Positions 1-7,772 of a DNA stretch of 31,834 nucleotides are shown in pieces (the first letter of the stretch is position 1; every line of letters starts with the position of its first letter). The notes beneath the pieces are model-generated. The model searched no databases and was not told the origin of the DNA. It saw only the letters and a list, made by a program, of their open reading frames with translations. The stretch covers positions 1 through 31,834 of the IMG/VR virus record IMGVR_UViG_3300036785_000636; one strand, given 5' to 3'. The DNA is from a virus. Position numbers and translations under genes: made by a program.

Positions 1-2
1 GG

Positions 3-206
3 ACGGCGCTGGCCAACGCCGGCGACACGATCGGCCTGGCCAGCGACGAGCGCACCGGCGACGCGCGCACCCTCGGCATCGCGCAGAACATTCAGCCGAT
101 CCAGTACACGCAAGGCTCGAACCTGGCCGGCAGCGTCGCCAGCTCGCTGGCCAATGTCGCCGGCTCAGCGTTCGGCGGCATGATGAAACCCACCAAGACG
201 AGTTAA
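3..206 (+). CDS. C-terminal end of a virion-type protein (partial)
   Basis: An open frame enters from the left edge and stops at TAA 204-206, giving 67 residues with no start in the window. The visible part is rich in Ala, Gly and Ser (for example the segment SNLAGSVASSLANVAGS) and ends in a short basic tail, MMKPTKTS. Such Gly/Ala-rich ends occur in phage internal virion or ejection proteins, but nothing here is diagnostic. The next gene begins 4 nt downstream, so the two are probably co-transcribed. Reading frame is certain; function is inferred only from position next to other virion-like genes. Confidence 0.7.
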   Translation, partial: TALANAGDTIGLASDERTGDARTLGIAQNIQPIQYTQGSNLAGSVASSLANVAGSAFGGMMKPTKTS

Positions 207-210
207 GGCC

Positions 211-1467
211 ATGCCCGGAATCTACATCAACGACGGCGGTCAGACCGGCAGCGCCCTCGGCAGCGTCTTGGGCGGCCTGGCGTCCTCGATGGGCCCGGAG
301 GCGCAGGCCAAGGCCAATATGCTGTGGCTGCAGAGCCAGGGCCAGGCGCTCACCAATCGCGGCCTGAAGACCACTGTGCCGGCGGAAGAGGAGGCCGTGC
401 GGGGCATACCGGGCTATCTCGGCGCGCCGGGCGTCAACGCCGACCCGACCGTCGGCTCGACAGCCGCGAGTCTCGCTCAACCTCCCGACGCCGGCGTCCC
501 GCAGGGCGAGGGCGGCATTCCCGGTGGGCCAGCGTCGACGGCGAGCTATTCGCCTTACGCCAAGATCGTCGCCGGCCAGATGGTGCGCGGGCAACTCGGG
601 CCGGCAGACCTAACCACTGCGGTCAATCTCGGCCAGTCGGGCACGGTCGGGCCGGGCAATACTTACGCCGTGCGGGGCGCCGTCGGTCAGGCGAACAAGA
701 TGCCTTACGACCTTACGGTCGGCACCGAGCGCCATTTCCCGACGGGTGATGGCGCGGGGGGTCCTGGCGGCGCGGTGGTGAGCGGCCCAGACACGACGTC
801 CTCAACCGCGAGCACGGAAACCGCCAAGGCCACGTCTGCGACGGCCGACAAAATCAGGGAAGTCGGCAACGCCGCGGTTGGCGCGCAAGCGCAGTTGCAT
901 GTGCTGAAAGGGCTGTACGACAAGCTTGCCGCTCAAGGCGCTTATGATGCGTCCGGCAAGCTCGTTGACATGGGCGTGGTGCGGCTTGCGCAGAGCTTGG
1001 GCCTTCCTCTCGACCGATTGAGCGATCGCGTTTCAGCGCAGAAATTCATTCAATCGCAAATGCTGGGCCTGCTCGGCCAAGTGCGCGGCGCGCAGGGCGA
1101 GCCGCCCTTGCGGGGCGGCATCGAGGCGATGATGGGCACCCTGCCGAACCCGCTCGACGACCCGGAGCTGTTCCACGCTGCGACAGATTCGCTGGACGCG
1201 GTGCTCAATCACCACATCGCCGACGGCGCGGCGGCGTCCGCCTACAAACAATCAGCCATGGATAAAGCGGCGCAGAATGCGTTTTTCACCGCGCAGGATC
1301 GAAACGCCCAGGCCGAGGCGCGCGAAATCATGAAGCATCCCGAGCTGATCGGGAAAGGCGACGCCGATTTGCCTGTCGTGAACTCACCCGACGAAGCGCG
1401 AAAACTTGGGCCGGGTAAGAAATTCAGACTACCCGATGGTCGTACGGGGACAGTTCCCAATGGCTGA
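211..1467 (+). CDS. Hypothetical internal virion-type protein, 418 aa
   Basis: The ATG lies 4 nt after the preceding stop. I do not recognise a named family. The N-terminal third is Gly/Ala/Pro-rich and low in complexity (TGSALGSVLGGLASSMGPEAQAKANML). Residues about 200-260 are predicted helical (TAKATSATADKIREVGNAAVGAQAQLHVLKG), followed by a more ordered region up to about residue 370 and a short charged C-terminus ending in a small beta-like segment (GKKFRLPDGRTGTVPNG). No signal peptide or membrane helix is seen. It overlaps the next gene by 8 nt. Neighbouring genes encode a virion-type lysin and a polyvalent protein, so a structural or ejected protein is the best guess; this is inference from context. 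Confidence 0.8.
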   Translation: MPGIYINDGGQTGSALGSVLGGLASSMGPEAQAKANMLWLQSQGQALTNRGLKTTVPAEEEAVRGIPGYLGAPGVNADPTVGSTAASLAQPPDAGVPQGEGGIPGGPASTASYSPYAKIVAGQMVRGQLGPADLTTAVNLGQSGTVGPGNTYAVRGAVGQANKMPYDLTVGTERHFPTGDGAGGPGGAVVSGPDTTSSTASTETAKATSATADKIREVGNAAVGAQAQLHVLKGLYDKLAAQGAYDASGKLVDMGVVRLAQSLGLPLDRLSDRVSAQKFIQSQMLGLLGQVRGAQGEPPLRGGIEAMMGTLPNPLDDPELFHAATDSLDAVLNHHIADGAAASAYKQSAMDKAAQNAFFTAQDRNAQAEAREIMKHPELIGKGDADLPVVNSPDEARKLGPGKKFRLPDGRTGTVPNG

Positions 1468-3559
1468 TCCATGGGCCGGTTTTAATCTTGCGCCCGCAGC
1501 GCCCGCAGCGCCCGCAGCGCCCGCAGCGCCCGCAGCGCCCGCAGCGCCCGCAGCGCCCGCAGCGCCTACAGTCCCTGCGGCCCCAACGCCTGTCGAGCAA
1601 CCGACATCGCCAGACGTTCATGATTGGTCGGGCTTCAACCTTTCGTCGTCACAAGCTACGCCACCAGGCAATACGTGGGGCGATTGGGTGCGGACTGGCG
1701 GCGCCGACGTCCTCGAGGGGACCAAGCTCGCGGCGCGCACTGGCGCCCGCTACGTCATGTCGCCGTTCGACATGCTGGTGGGCGGCGCGCAGGCGCTCGG
1801 CGGCGAGTTCGATCGGCTCGGCCTGACCACGCCGGCGCAGCCGCTTCTCGATGTCGACCAAAAGACGCCGATCGATACGTCGAAGCCGCCAAGCGAGCAG
1901 ATGATCTCCGATATTGAAAAGGGCGGTCATGTTGCTGGCCCGATCAGTGTGCCAGGCGCGCCAATCGCGATGGCGCCAGACGCGGGCGCGGCGATGCGAT
2001 TCGTTGATCAGTATGGGACGCTGGCGGCGCCAACTGGATGGGCGCGAATCGCCGAGTCGCCGACTTTCTGGTCGAAAGTCGGCACCTACGGCCGGCAAGT
2101 CGGGGGTTCGGCGGTTGATACATACCTGGGACAGAAGGCTGCTGAAGAGAGTCAGGCGGAGGGCGGCAGTCCGTTCGCCCAGTTCGTGGCTCAGCTCGCG
2201 GCCGGAGGGGCTCGCACCGCAGCCACCCGCGCCGCTGGTGAGACTGCGCGAACCTCCTATGGCGGAGAGACTGGCGGGGAGACCTTCGACGCCTCAAAAC
2301 GTTTGGGCTTCCTGCCGACCGCCGGCATGGTTGGCGGCAACGAGTTGAAGAGCGTCGAGAAGAATATCGGCGCCGTGCCGATCGCCGGCCGTGGGATCGA
2401 GAATGCCCGCGCGCGTAACCGGCAGGCGATCGAGCGCGGCCTCGACGAGGCGACCGGCGAGATCGCCCAACCGGGTGGGGGTCCGCTCGGCGGACCAGCT
2501 AATCCGGACGAGATTGGCCAGCCAGTGATCACCGCCGCGCAGGCCAAGCAGAACCAATTGATCACAGCGAATAAGGCGCGTGAGGACAGCCTCGAGCGCA
2601 ATATCGGCCCGTTCACTGACACTGAGGTCAGTCCGGTGGTCGACGAAATGAACCGGATCATGACCAGTCGAGGCGTCGGTCCGAACATTGGCCGCACGGT
2701 CGCCCCTCGCGCGGCCGACGTGCAGGAAGCCATTCAGCGTCAGAACCCCGATGATCCTACCGCCACCACGGCGTCTTATGGCGCGGTCAAGGACATTCGC
2801 GGCGATTTGGGCAAACGAACGCAAAGCGCCGACCCGGTGGTCGGCGGCAATTACGACCGGCTTTACGGTACGACCACCAGCGCGATGCATGACGCGGCGG
2901 CCAGCAAGGGCCAGGCGCAGGAATTCGCCGACGCTAACGAGGCGTACCGGAAAATGGAGCAGGAGCAGATCCCGTTCCTGCAGCAGTTCAGCGGCGAGCG
3001 GAACGAGACCCGAGGCGGCGGCGTGACCTTCAGAGATACGCCGCAAGCCGGGACGGTCGCCAAGAAGATGCAGACTGCGACCACCGTTGACCCGGAGACG
3101 TTGCGAGGCATGCGCGCTAACCTCGGTGACGATGTCACCAGCAGCGCGGTCGCCAATACCGTCCGTAACTACGGCGTCACCAAAGAAGGATTCAAACCGG
3201 AAGGGTTTTCCGACGCCTACGCCAAACTGAACGAGCCGACCCAGCAGGTAATATGGGGTCGATCGCCTCCAGCGGCGCAAAAGCTTGCCGACGTCAACAC
3301 GGTCGGCAATCAGTTCGAATTGCGCCCCGAACGGCCGGGCCTGACGAAATCAATCGCTAGCCAACTGCTGATTGATCGCATTCTCCGCGGCGGTGGGGCG
3401 ACCCGACTCGGCGGGGTCGCGGCGCTCGCCGGCGGCCTGGAGAGCCCGGACATGGTGCGGGCGCTGGCCGGCCGGGCCGACATTCCGGCGATCCTGTCGC
3501 AATACGCTTTGCGGCAGGCGCTAATTAATCAACAACGCCAGCGCGATACGAATCAATAA
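1460..3559 (+). CDS. Large putative internal virion protein with Ala-Pro repeat linker, 699 aa
   Basis: The frame is open from 1406, but ATG 1460 is the likely start: GGGGA at 1446-1450 lies 9 nt upstream and the start overlaps the previous stop by 8 nt. The protein begins MADPWAGFNL. A run of AAP triplets encoded by a 9-bp DNA repeat follows, and then a second copy of the opening motif (DWSGFNL) before a helical segment (WVRTGGADVLEGTKLAARTGARY). The rest is a long, mostly soluble alpha-helical protein with Gly/Ala-rich patches and a C-terminal segment ending in NQQRQRDTNQ. WxGF-type repeats next to proline-rich linkers are seen in other phage internal proteins from memory, but no enzymatic motif is visible. 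DNA-ejection or tail-tube function is inferred from size and neighbours. Confidence 0.8.
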   Translation: MADPWAGFNLAPAAPAAPAAPAAPAAPAAPAAPAAPTVPAAPTPVEQPTSPDVHDWSGFNLSSSQATPPGNTWGDWVRTGGADVLEGTKLAARTGARYVMSPFDMLVGGAQALGGEFDRLGLTTPAQPLLDVDQKTPIDTSKPPSEQMISDIEKGGHVAGPISVPGAPIAMAPDAGAAMRFVDQYGTLAAPTGWARIAESPTFWSKVGTYGRQVGGSAVDTYLGQKAAEESQAEGGSPFAQFVAQLAAGGARTAATRAAGETARTSYGGETGGETFDASKRLGFLPTAGMVGGNELKSVEKNIGAVPIAGRGIENARARNRQAIERGLDEATGEIAQPGGGPLGGPANPDEIGQPVITAAQAKQNQLITANKAREDSLERNIGPFTDTEVSPVVDEMNRIMTSRGVGPNIGRTVAPRAADVQEAIQRQNPDDPTATTASYGAVKDIRGDLGKRTQSADPVVGGNYDRLYGTTTSAMHDAAASKGQAQEFADANEAYRKMEQEQIPFLQQFSGERNETRGGGVTFRDTPQAGTVAKKMQTATTVDPETLRGMRANLGDDVTSSAVANTVRNYGVTKEGFKPEGFSDAYAKLNEPTQQVIWGRSPPAAQKLADVNTVGNQFELRPERPGLTKSIASQLLIDRILRGGGATRLGGVAALAGGLESPDMVRALAGRADIPAILSQYALRQALINQQRQRDTNQ
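1492..1563 (+). repeat. Tandem repeat, 9 bp x 8 (GCCCGCAGC)
   Basis: Eight perfect back-to-back copies of GCCCGCAGC encode an (AAP)n linker near the N-terminus of the large virion protein. A degenerate continuation (GCCTACAGTCCCTGCGGCC) follows. The unit is a multiple of three, so gain or loss of copies would change linker length without breaking the frame. Confidence 0.95.
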
Positions 3560-3567
3560 GGCTTCAG

Positions 3568-3819
3568 CTATGGCAACAAACACTCGTAATGCGGTTGGGG
3601 TTTATCAAAGTATTGAGACCCATACTGGCAATGTTTAACTGGAGGATCAAAAATTGATACCTGCTTTTGTGCGGTAATTTTAGCATTATCATGTTGGAGG
3701 ACCAGAAACAGGCCGCCAATCACGAGGCCGCCAAAAACAAACAGAAACAGGGCGACAGCGCGCAAAGCGGGCACGGCCAGGATCACGCAGAGCAGGAACA
3801 GACCGATTATGAAGTGCAT
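3568..3819 (-). CDS. Small membrane protein, antisense to the virion cluster, 83 aa
   Basis: The minus-strand frame ends at 3568 and is open to 3867. I chose ATG at 3819 because it directly precedes the hydrophobic stretch; in-frame ATG 3855 or TTG 3867 would add 12-16 residues. No start has a convincing Shine-Dalgarno sequence. The protein begins MHFIIGLFLLCVILAVPALRA, continues with a second hydrophobic segment (VALFLFVFGGLVIGGLFLVL), and ends with a polar tail of about 40 residues containing two Cys and several Tyr/Phe. Two membrane helices, or one long hairpin, are expected. It fills the 328-nt gap between two plus-strand genes and is clearly lower in GC than them, suggesting late insertion of a moron-type gene. 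Antisense frames give only hydrophilic junk. Function unknown. Confidence 0.65.
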   Translation of the reverse strand: MHFIIGLFLLCVILAVPALRAVALFLFVFGGLVIGGLFLVLQHDNAKITAQKQVSIFDPPVKHCQYGSQYFDKPQPHYECLLP

Positions 3820-3887
3820 TTTGACACCATTGGACAGGGGATGATGCCCAAGCATATAGTTGTGCAAATGCCAACAGGCAAGGCTCC

Positions 3888-5741
3888 ATGCCCGCGCTGA
3901 GCCCGCAATTCCGCGACCTGCTCATTCGCACCATCATCGGGGAATCAGCCGGCGAAGGCCCGCAGGGCTGGAACGCGGTCGCCAATGTGATCAAGAACCG
4001 GATTTACTCAAACGCCTGGGGCGACCCGTACGGGCAAGGCAGCGGCACCCGGGTCCTCACGGCGCCGAAGCAGTTCGCCGGCGGGCCCAGCACGAGCCGA
4101 ATGGCGCGCGAGACTAGCGCCAATTCCCCGCTTTACCAGCGGGTCGGCCAGATCACCGATGCGGTGTTCGGCGACACGCCGCAAGCTGACCCGACCGGCG
4201 GCGCGACCCACTTCTACGCGCCAGGGGTGGTCGCCCAACCGAGCTGGGCGGCGGGCGCCAATGGGCAGCGGATCGGCAACCAGATCTTCATGAAATTGCC
4301 GCTGACCGCCGACAACACCGCGGGCACGATCCTGCAGCCAACGAGCGCGCCCGTTGGCCAGCCGGGTCCGGTCAGGTTCTCGGTCGGACCGAAGGCGGTG
4401 GCGGACGGGGTCGACCCGACCCTGCTCGCTACGGTTCGCGCCGCGACCCAGTACCTGCCACCAGGCTGGAGCGCGCAATTGACCTCGGGCTACCGGGCCG
4501 GCGACCCGCGTTTTCACGGCCAAGGCAAGGCGCTCGACATTCAGTTGATCGACCCGAACGGCAAGCCGCTCGAGAATTACCAGAACGAAGCGAATTTTCG
4601 CACGTATGAGCAATTCGCCCAGACCGTGCACGCTCTGCAGCCGGCGGGCTCGACCCCGATCCGCTGGGGCGGCTATTTCTCCGGCAAGAATGGGCCTGGC
4701 GGCGTCTATGGCGCCACGGATCTCATGCATTTCGACATTGGCGCTGTGCCAATGGGCGGCGGCACCTGGGAAGGCGGCCTGACCGCGGCGCAGCGGGCCC
4801 TGATCCCAAACGCGGTCAGTCAGGGGATCGCGCAGCCGACCGCCGCGCCGCCGCCCTCGGGCGGCGACCCCCGCGGCCCGGACGTCGCCATGAACCGCCA
4901 GACCGGAATGGTTGCGGCGCCGGCCCCGCTCGCCCCGCAGCCAACGCCGGCGATGATCCCGCCGCCGGCCAGCGCGAACGCGCCCTCCGCGCAGGCGACG
5001 CCGGTCTCGGCTGTGGCGCCGCCTCCCAGTCGTTTCGGCATGGTGTCGATGATGGGCGCGAACCCTTCCCAGCAACGGACGGTGACCGCCCTCAACCTGT
5101 CTGGCGGTGGAGCCCCGTTCGCCATCCCGCCGGGGGGAGGGGGAAATTTGGCCCCGAAAATCACCCCTGATCAAACCGCGAACGCGGCTCCCTTGCCGCC
5201 AGTCAAGCCGCCAGACGTCGCCGCCCGGCAGGGCATGCCCTGGCCGCGTAATGAACCGGGAGAAGCCGCGCCGGGATCAGCGCCTACCGCTCAGGGCATG
5301 CCGTGGCCACGCAATGAAGTGGGAGAAACGGCGCCGGGAACCGCACCAGCGTCCGCGGCCGCACTCATAGCCAATCCGCCAACGCCGCCACCACGACCGT
5401 CTGCGCCTACGGTGGCGCTCGCCCGAACGCAGGGCAGCGGGCATATCCCAATCATCGATTCGACCCAATCAGGACCGACCGATTGGTTGACCGCCTTAGT
5501 GCGCAATCTGTCCACGATCGGGCATTCCGGCATGGGCTATCCGGCGGTCAATCTACTGCCGCCAGAAGCGCAAGGGACGCCGGATGAAGTCAGCGGCCGG
5601 GTCAGTTACAACCAAATACCACAGCGGACGTTTCCCGGGGCCAATCCGAATATGGGCTACCCAGCCATAGGCGCGGCTCCGACCCTGCCATTCGATTTTC
5701 TGACCAGATTGTTCGGCGGTCAAACCCATGCCGGCGCCTGA
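3888..5741 (+). CDS. Two-domain virion peptidoglycan hydrolase (SleB-like + M15-like), 617 aa
   Basis: Residues about 1-140 resemble the cell-wall hydrolase SleB family (Hydrolase_2): RTIIGESAGEG with Glu19 in the expected catalytic position, VANVIKNR, and DPTGGATHFY at 101-110. Residues about 170-290 resemble a zinc DD-peptidase of the M15/VanY type: SGYRAGD, HGQGKALDIQ (His210, Asp217) and LMHFDIG (His281) supply the usual His-Asp-His ligands. The remaining 330 residues are Pro/Ala-rich and contain a duplicated 21-residue unit beginning QGMPWPRNE. No signal peptide. Position among internal virion genes, far from the holin/endolysin genes, suggests a particle-carried enzyme opening the cell wall during DNA entry rather than lysis. 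A weak SD (AAGG) precedes ATG 3888. The domain calls are from motifs, not a search. Confidence 0.85.
   Translation: MPALSPQFRDLLIRTIIGESAGEGPQGWNAVANVIKNRIYSNAWGDPYGQGSGTRVLTAPKQFAGGPSTSRMARETSANSPLYQRVGQITDAVFGDTPQADPTGGATHFYAPGVVAQPSWAAGANGQRIGNQIFMKLPLTADNTAGTILQPTSAPVGQPGPVRFSVGPKAVADGVDPTLLATVRAATQYLPPGWSAQLTSGYRAGDPRFHGQGKALDIQLIDPNGKPLENYQNEANFRTYEQFAQTVHALQPAGSTPIRWGGYFSGKNGPGGVYGATDLMHFDIGAVPMGGGTWEGGLTAAQRALIPNAVSQGIAQPTAAPPPSGGDPRGPDVAMNRQTGMVAAPAPLAPQPTPAMIPPPASANAPSAQATPVSAVAPPPSRFGMVSMMGANPSQQRTVTALNLSGGGAPFAIPPGGGGNLAPKITPDQTANAAPLPPVKPPDVAARQGMPWPRNEPGEAAPGSAPTAQGMPWPRNEVGETAPGTAPASAAALIANPPTPPPRPSAPTVALARTQGSGHIPIIDSTQSGPTDWLTALVRNLSTIGHSGMGYPAVNLLPPEAQGTPDEVSGRVSYNQIPQRTFPGANPNMGYPAIGAAPTLPFDFLTRLFGGQTHAGA
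5229..5354 (+). repeat. In-frame tandem duplication, 63 bp x 2
   Basis: Two adjacent 63-nt units (5229-5291 and 5292-5354) in the hydrolase linker encode QGMPWPRNEPGEAAPGSAP and QGMPWPRNEVGETAPGTAP plus two further residues each. The units are diverged at several bases, so the duplication is not recent. Confidence 0.9.
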
Positions 5742-7110
5742 TCGTCCGACCCCGCCGCCGAATCGCGGTTTTCTCAACGAGCTTTTCCCCGTCGACCCGC
5801 GCGAGGTGGTCGGCGGCCTTTACAGCCTGGGCACGCAAGGCGTCGGCAATGCCGTCGGCTGGGGCGCGGGCAAGCTCGGGGTCCCGAGCCCTGACTTGCT
5901 CGGACGCGACGTCACAGCCATCCTCGACCAGCCGGTGAGCGGCGGCCTGCCACACCCGAGCCCGGAATTATTGGCGGCGGCGCCGCTGGCGATCGGCGCA
6001 CGTCGCCTGAAGACCGGCGGCAAGGCCGCTAAGGAGGACGCCAGTGTCGCCAGCACGCTCGCGGCGCGAGCTGAGCCGCCGGCCGCGCCGGGCGCTGGAA
6101 CTGGGGTCCCTAACCTGCCGACCCCGCACTCGGTAGGTGATACCCCATCGCCGCCAACGTCGGAAACGGGTTTCACCGCCTATCACGGCTCGCCGCATAC
6201 ATTTGATCAATTCGACATCAACAAGATTGGCACGGGCGAGGGCGCGCAAGCCTATGGCCACGGTCTTTATTTCGCCGACGCTGAAGACACTGCGAAGAGT
6301 TACCGGCCGCGTGGGATCACCTACGAAGGGCAGCCCGTTAGCCAGAACTGGCAAAATTCGGCGCTCGAATTTCTCGATCCGAAAATCTACCAGCAGCAGG
6401 GCGCACAGGCCGCCATCGCCGAGGCCAAGACGCGCATGGCGGACATGGCGGGCTTCTACCGGAAGACCAACCTCGACCAGGGGCCAAACCTCTACGACAA
6501 CGCCTTAAAAAGACTGAACGAGGTCGATCCATCCAAGATCGGCCAAACCGGAAGCATGTACCAAGTAGGCATCAACGCCGATCCGACGCGCTTCCTCGAC
6601 TGGGAAAAGCCCTTCGCCGGGCAGCATCCCGATGTGCAGCAGGCGATCAATAACCTTTGGACAGACAAGGGCGGGTCCCTTGAAGGGCGAACAAACCCGC
6701 CTTTTGTCGCTTCCAGTTCCGGCGACAATGGCGAAGCCATCCATGCCGCGATTGCGACGACCTACGGATCGGCAGGTGACGCAGACCCACAGGCTGCCGC
6801 CAGCGCGGCCCTCGCCAGTAAGGGCATCCCTGGCATCAAGTACCTCGACCAGGGCTCCCGTGACGCAGGGACCGGAACTAGCAACTACGTCCTGTTTGGC
6901 GACCAAGGCATCGACATCCTGAAGCGCTACGGCTTGATCCCCATAGCGGGCGCCCCGCTCGCTTATCCCCTCTCGCCGATCGACACCGCACAACCGACGC
7001 CACCTGCGGGGCCGGCCGACCAGCCGACACCCCAGCCGATCGCCGGCACGCCCGATTATGATGCGTTCTGGCGCCGTCTGCAGGCTCAACAGGGCCGGCT
7101 TACCGATTGA
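5728..7110 (+). CDS. Polyvalent-type phage protein with ADP-ribosyltransferase-like domain, 460 aa
   Basis: ATG 5728 overlaps the previous gene by 14 nt. The N-terminal 140 residues are Gly/Pro/Ala-rich and probably disordered. From residue 149 the sequence FTAYHGSPHTFDQFD...IGTGEGAQAYGHGLYFA matches the pattern of the ART-PolyVal family, ADP-ribosyltransferase domains known from phage and plasmid polyvalent proteins. His153 and Tyr181 are the candidate NAD-binding residues. The family's usual closing segment is also present near residues 365-400 (GIPGIKYLDQGSR...SNYVLFGDQGIDILKRYG). A Pro-rich tail follows. If active, it could be injected with DNA and modify host proteins; target and activity are inference. 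No membrane segment or signal peptide. It is the last plus-strand virion gene before the antisense operon. Confidence 0.8.
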   Translation: MPAPDRPTPPPNRGFLNELFPVDPREVVGGLYSLGTQGVGNAVGWGAGKLGVPSPDLLGRDVTAILDQPVSGGLPHPSPELLAAAPLAIGARRLKTGGKAAKEDASVASTLAARAEPPAAPGAGTGVPNLPTPHSVGDTPSPPTSETGFTAYHGSPHTFDQFDINKIGTGEGAQAYGHGLYFADAEDTAKSYRPRGITYEGQPVSQNWQNSALEFLDPKIYQQQGAQAAIAEAKTRMADMAGFYRKTNLDQGPNLYDNALKRLNEVDPSKIGQTGSMYQVGINADPTRFLDWEKPFAGQHPDVQQAINNLWTDKGGSLEGRTNPPFVASSSGDNGEAIHAAIATTYGSAGDADPQAAASAALASKGIPGIKYLDQGSRDAGTGTSNYVLFGDQGIDILKRYGLIPIAGAPLAYPLSPIDTAQPTPPAGPADQPTPQPIAGTPDYDAFWRRLQAQQGRLTD

Positions 7111-7199
7111 TGCGGCGGACGCCTCACGTTCTACCTTCGCGTCCCGATTTGGCATGGCCCTCGCGCCGCACGGGTCTAGAGGGGGGCATTGCTGCTTGG

Positions 7200-7214
7200 G
7201 GACGTGAGACGTCC
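7200..7214. terminator. Short hairpin between convergent genes
   Basis: GGACGT-GAG-ACGTCC is a perfect 6-bp stem with a 3-nt loop in the gap where the plus-strand virion operon (stop 7110) and the minus-strand operon (stop 7224) converge. No T-tract follows on either strand, so intrinsic termination is possible but weakly supported. Confidence 0.3.
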
Positions 7215-7223
7215 AACACCATC

Positions 7224-7391
7224 TTAGCCCACGACGCCGCGCTCCACCAATAGGCGCCAGACGCGCGCCTGAAGTTCCGGTAAGACTTGCGAATCGAACG
7301 CCGCGCGGCCCCATTCGGCCAGGCGTTCGACGAGGATCGGTTCGTCACGATAGACGTCGCCGCGGCGGGCGAGGGGCGCTAAAGGCAGCAT
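7224..7391 (-). CDS. Small hypothetical protein, 55 aa
   Basis: ATG at 7391 (minus strand) is preceded by a strong AGGAGG Shine-Dalgarno with 5-nt spacing, and the frame ends at TAA 7224-7226. The 55-residue product starts MLPLAPLARRGDVYRD and is rich in Leu, Val, Glu and Arg. It is predicted helical (PILVERLAEWGRAAF, LPELQARVWRLLVERGVVG), amphipathic and soluble. It is the last gene of the minus-strand group, separated from the upstream gene by two strong hairpins. I do not recognise it. A regulatory or host-interaction role would suit the operon, but nothing shows this. Confidence 0.65.
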   Translation of the reverse strand: MLPLAPLARRGDVYRDEPILVERLAEWGRAAFDSQVLPELQARVWRLLVERGVVG

Positions 7392-7456
7392 CGAGACCTC
7401 CTAAAGAGCGTTGGGTGCGGGAGCCCCTGAATATCGCGACGGCTTTGTCCAGGAAC

Positions 7457-7504
7457 CCCCGCCCCTCACGGGGACCGCGCGCGGGTGGTGGCTCCCACGC
7501 GCGG
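7457..7504. other. Two adjacent strong hairpins between minus-strand genes
   Basis: Hairpin 1 is CCCCG (7457-7461) / CGGGG (7469-7473) with a 7-nt loop. Hairpin 2 is CCGCGCG (7475-7481) / CGCGCGG (7498-7504), extended inward past one mismatch by GGG/CCC around an 8-nt loop. They lie just after the stop of the 85-aa gene on the minus strand and before the 55-aa gene. They could attenuate read-through or protect the upstream mRNA. No T-run is seen, so a classical terminator is not established. Confidence 0.45.
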
Positions 7505-7514
7505 CCCCGATTCG

Positions 7515-7772
7515 TCATTCCCCATCATCGTCGTCATTGTCGAACCGGATGGGCGCCGGCGGGCCGTTGATGAAGATCTGACCCTGGAGCCGAACATACA
7601 CAGCCTCGAGGGCGGCGCCGGCCACGACCCATGCCTTGCCCTGGCGCGCGTCCTGCCAAACCTCGGCGGCGCGCTTGCCGCGCTCGATGCAGACGTAGGC
7701 GAGGGCCTCGACGATCCGCGGCGCGCCGCAGGTCTCGACCAACCTATCCAACGCCTGTTCGATGTCGATCAT
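7515..7772 (-). CDS. Hypothetical phage protein, 85 aa
   Basis: ATG 7772 overlaps the end of the upstream minus-strand gene by 4 nt (ATGA), so translation is probably coupled. The product opens with a helical segment (MIDIEQALDRLVETCGAPRIVEALAYV) and ends with the very acidic tail DNDDDDGE. No membrane segment or metal-binding motif is present; two isolated Cys occur. The fold looks like a small all-alpha protein with a disordered acidic tail. I do not recognise a named family. It belongs to the operon that includes the zinc-ribbon protein and is transcribed away from the replication genes. Confidence 0.75.
   Translation of the reverse strand: MIDIEQALDRLVETCGAPRIVEALAYVCIERGKRAAEVWQDARQGKAWVVAGAALEAVYVRLQGQIFINGPPAPIRFDNDDDDGE

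Noticed and set aside
1492-1563. CRISPR-like array
   Set aside because: The 9-bp units are directly adjacent with no spacers and encode an in-frame AAP linker.
2294-3280. Long minus-strand frame of 328 codons
   Set aside because: It lies wholly antisense to the large virion protein, is Arg/Leu-rich as expected from high-GC shadow frames, has no domain features and no operon context.
4008-5174. Minus-strand frame of 388 codons
   Set aside because: Antisense shadow of the SleB/M15 hydrolase; Arg/Gly/Ala-biased and motif-free.
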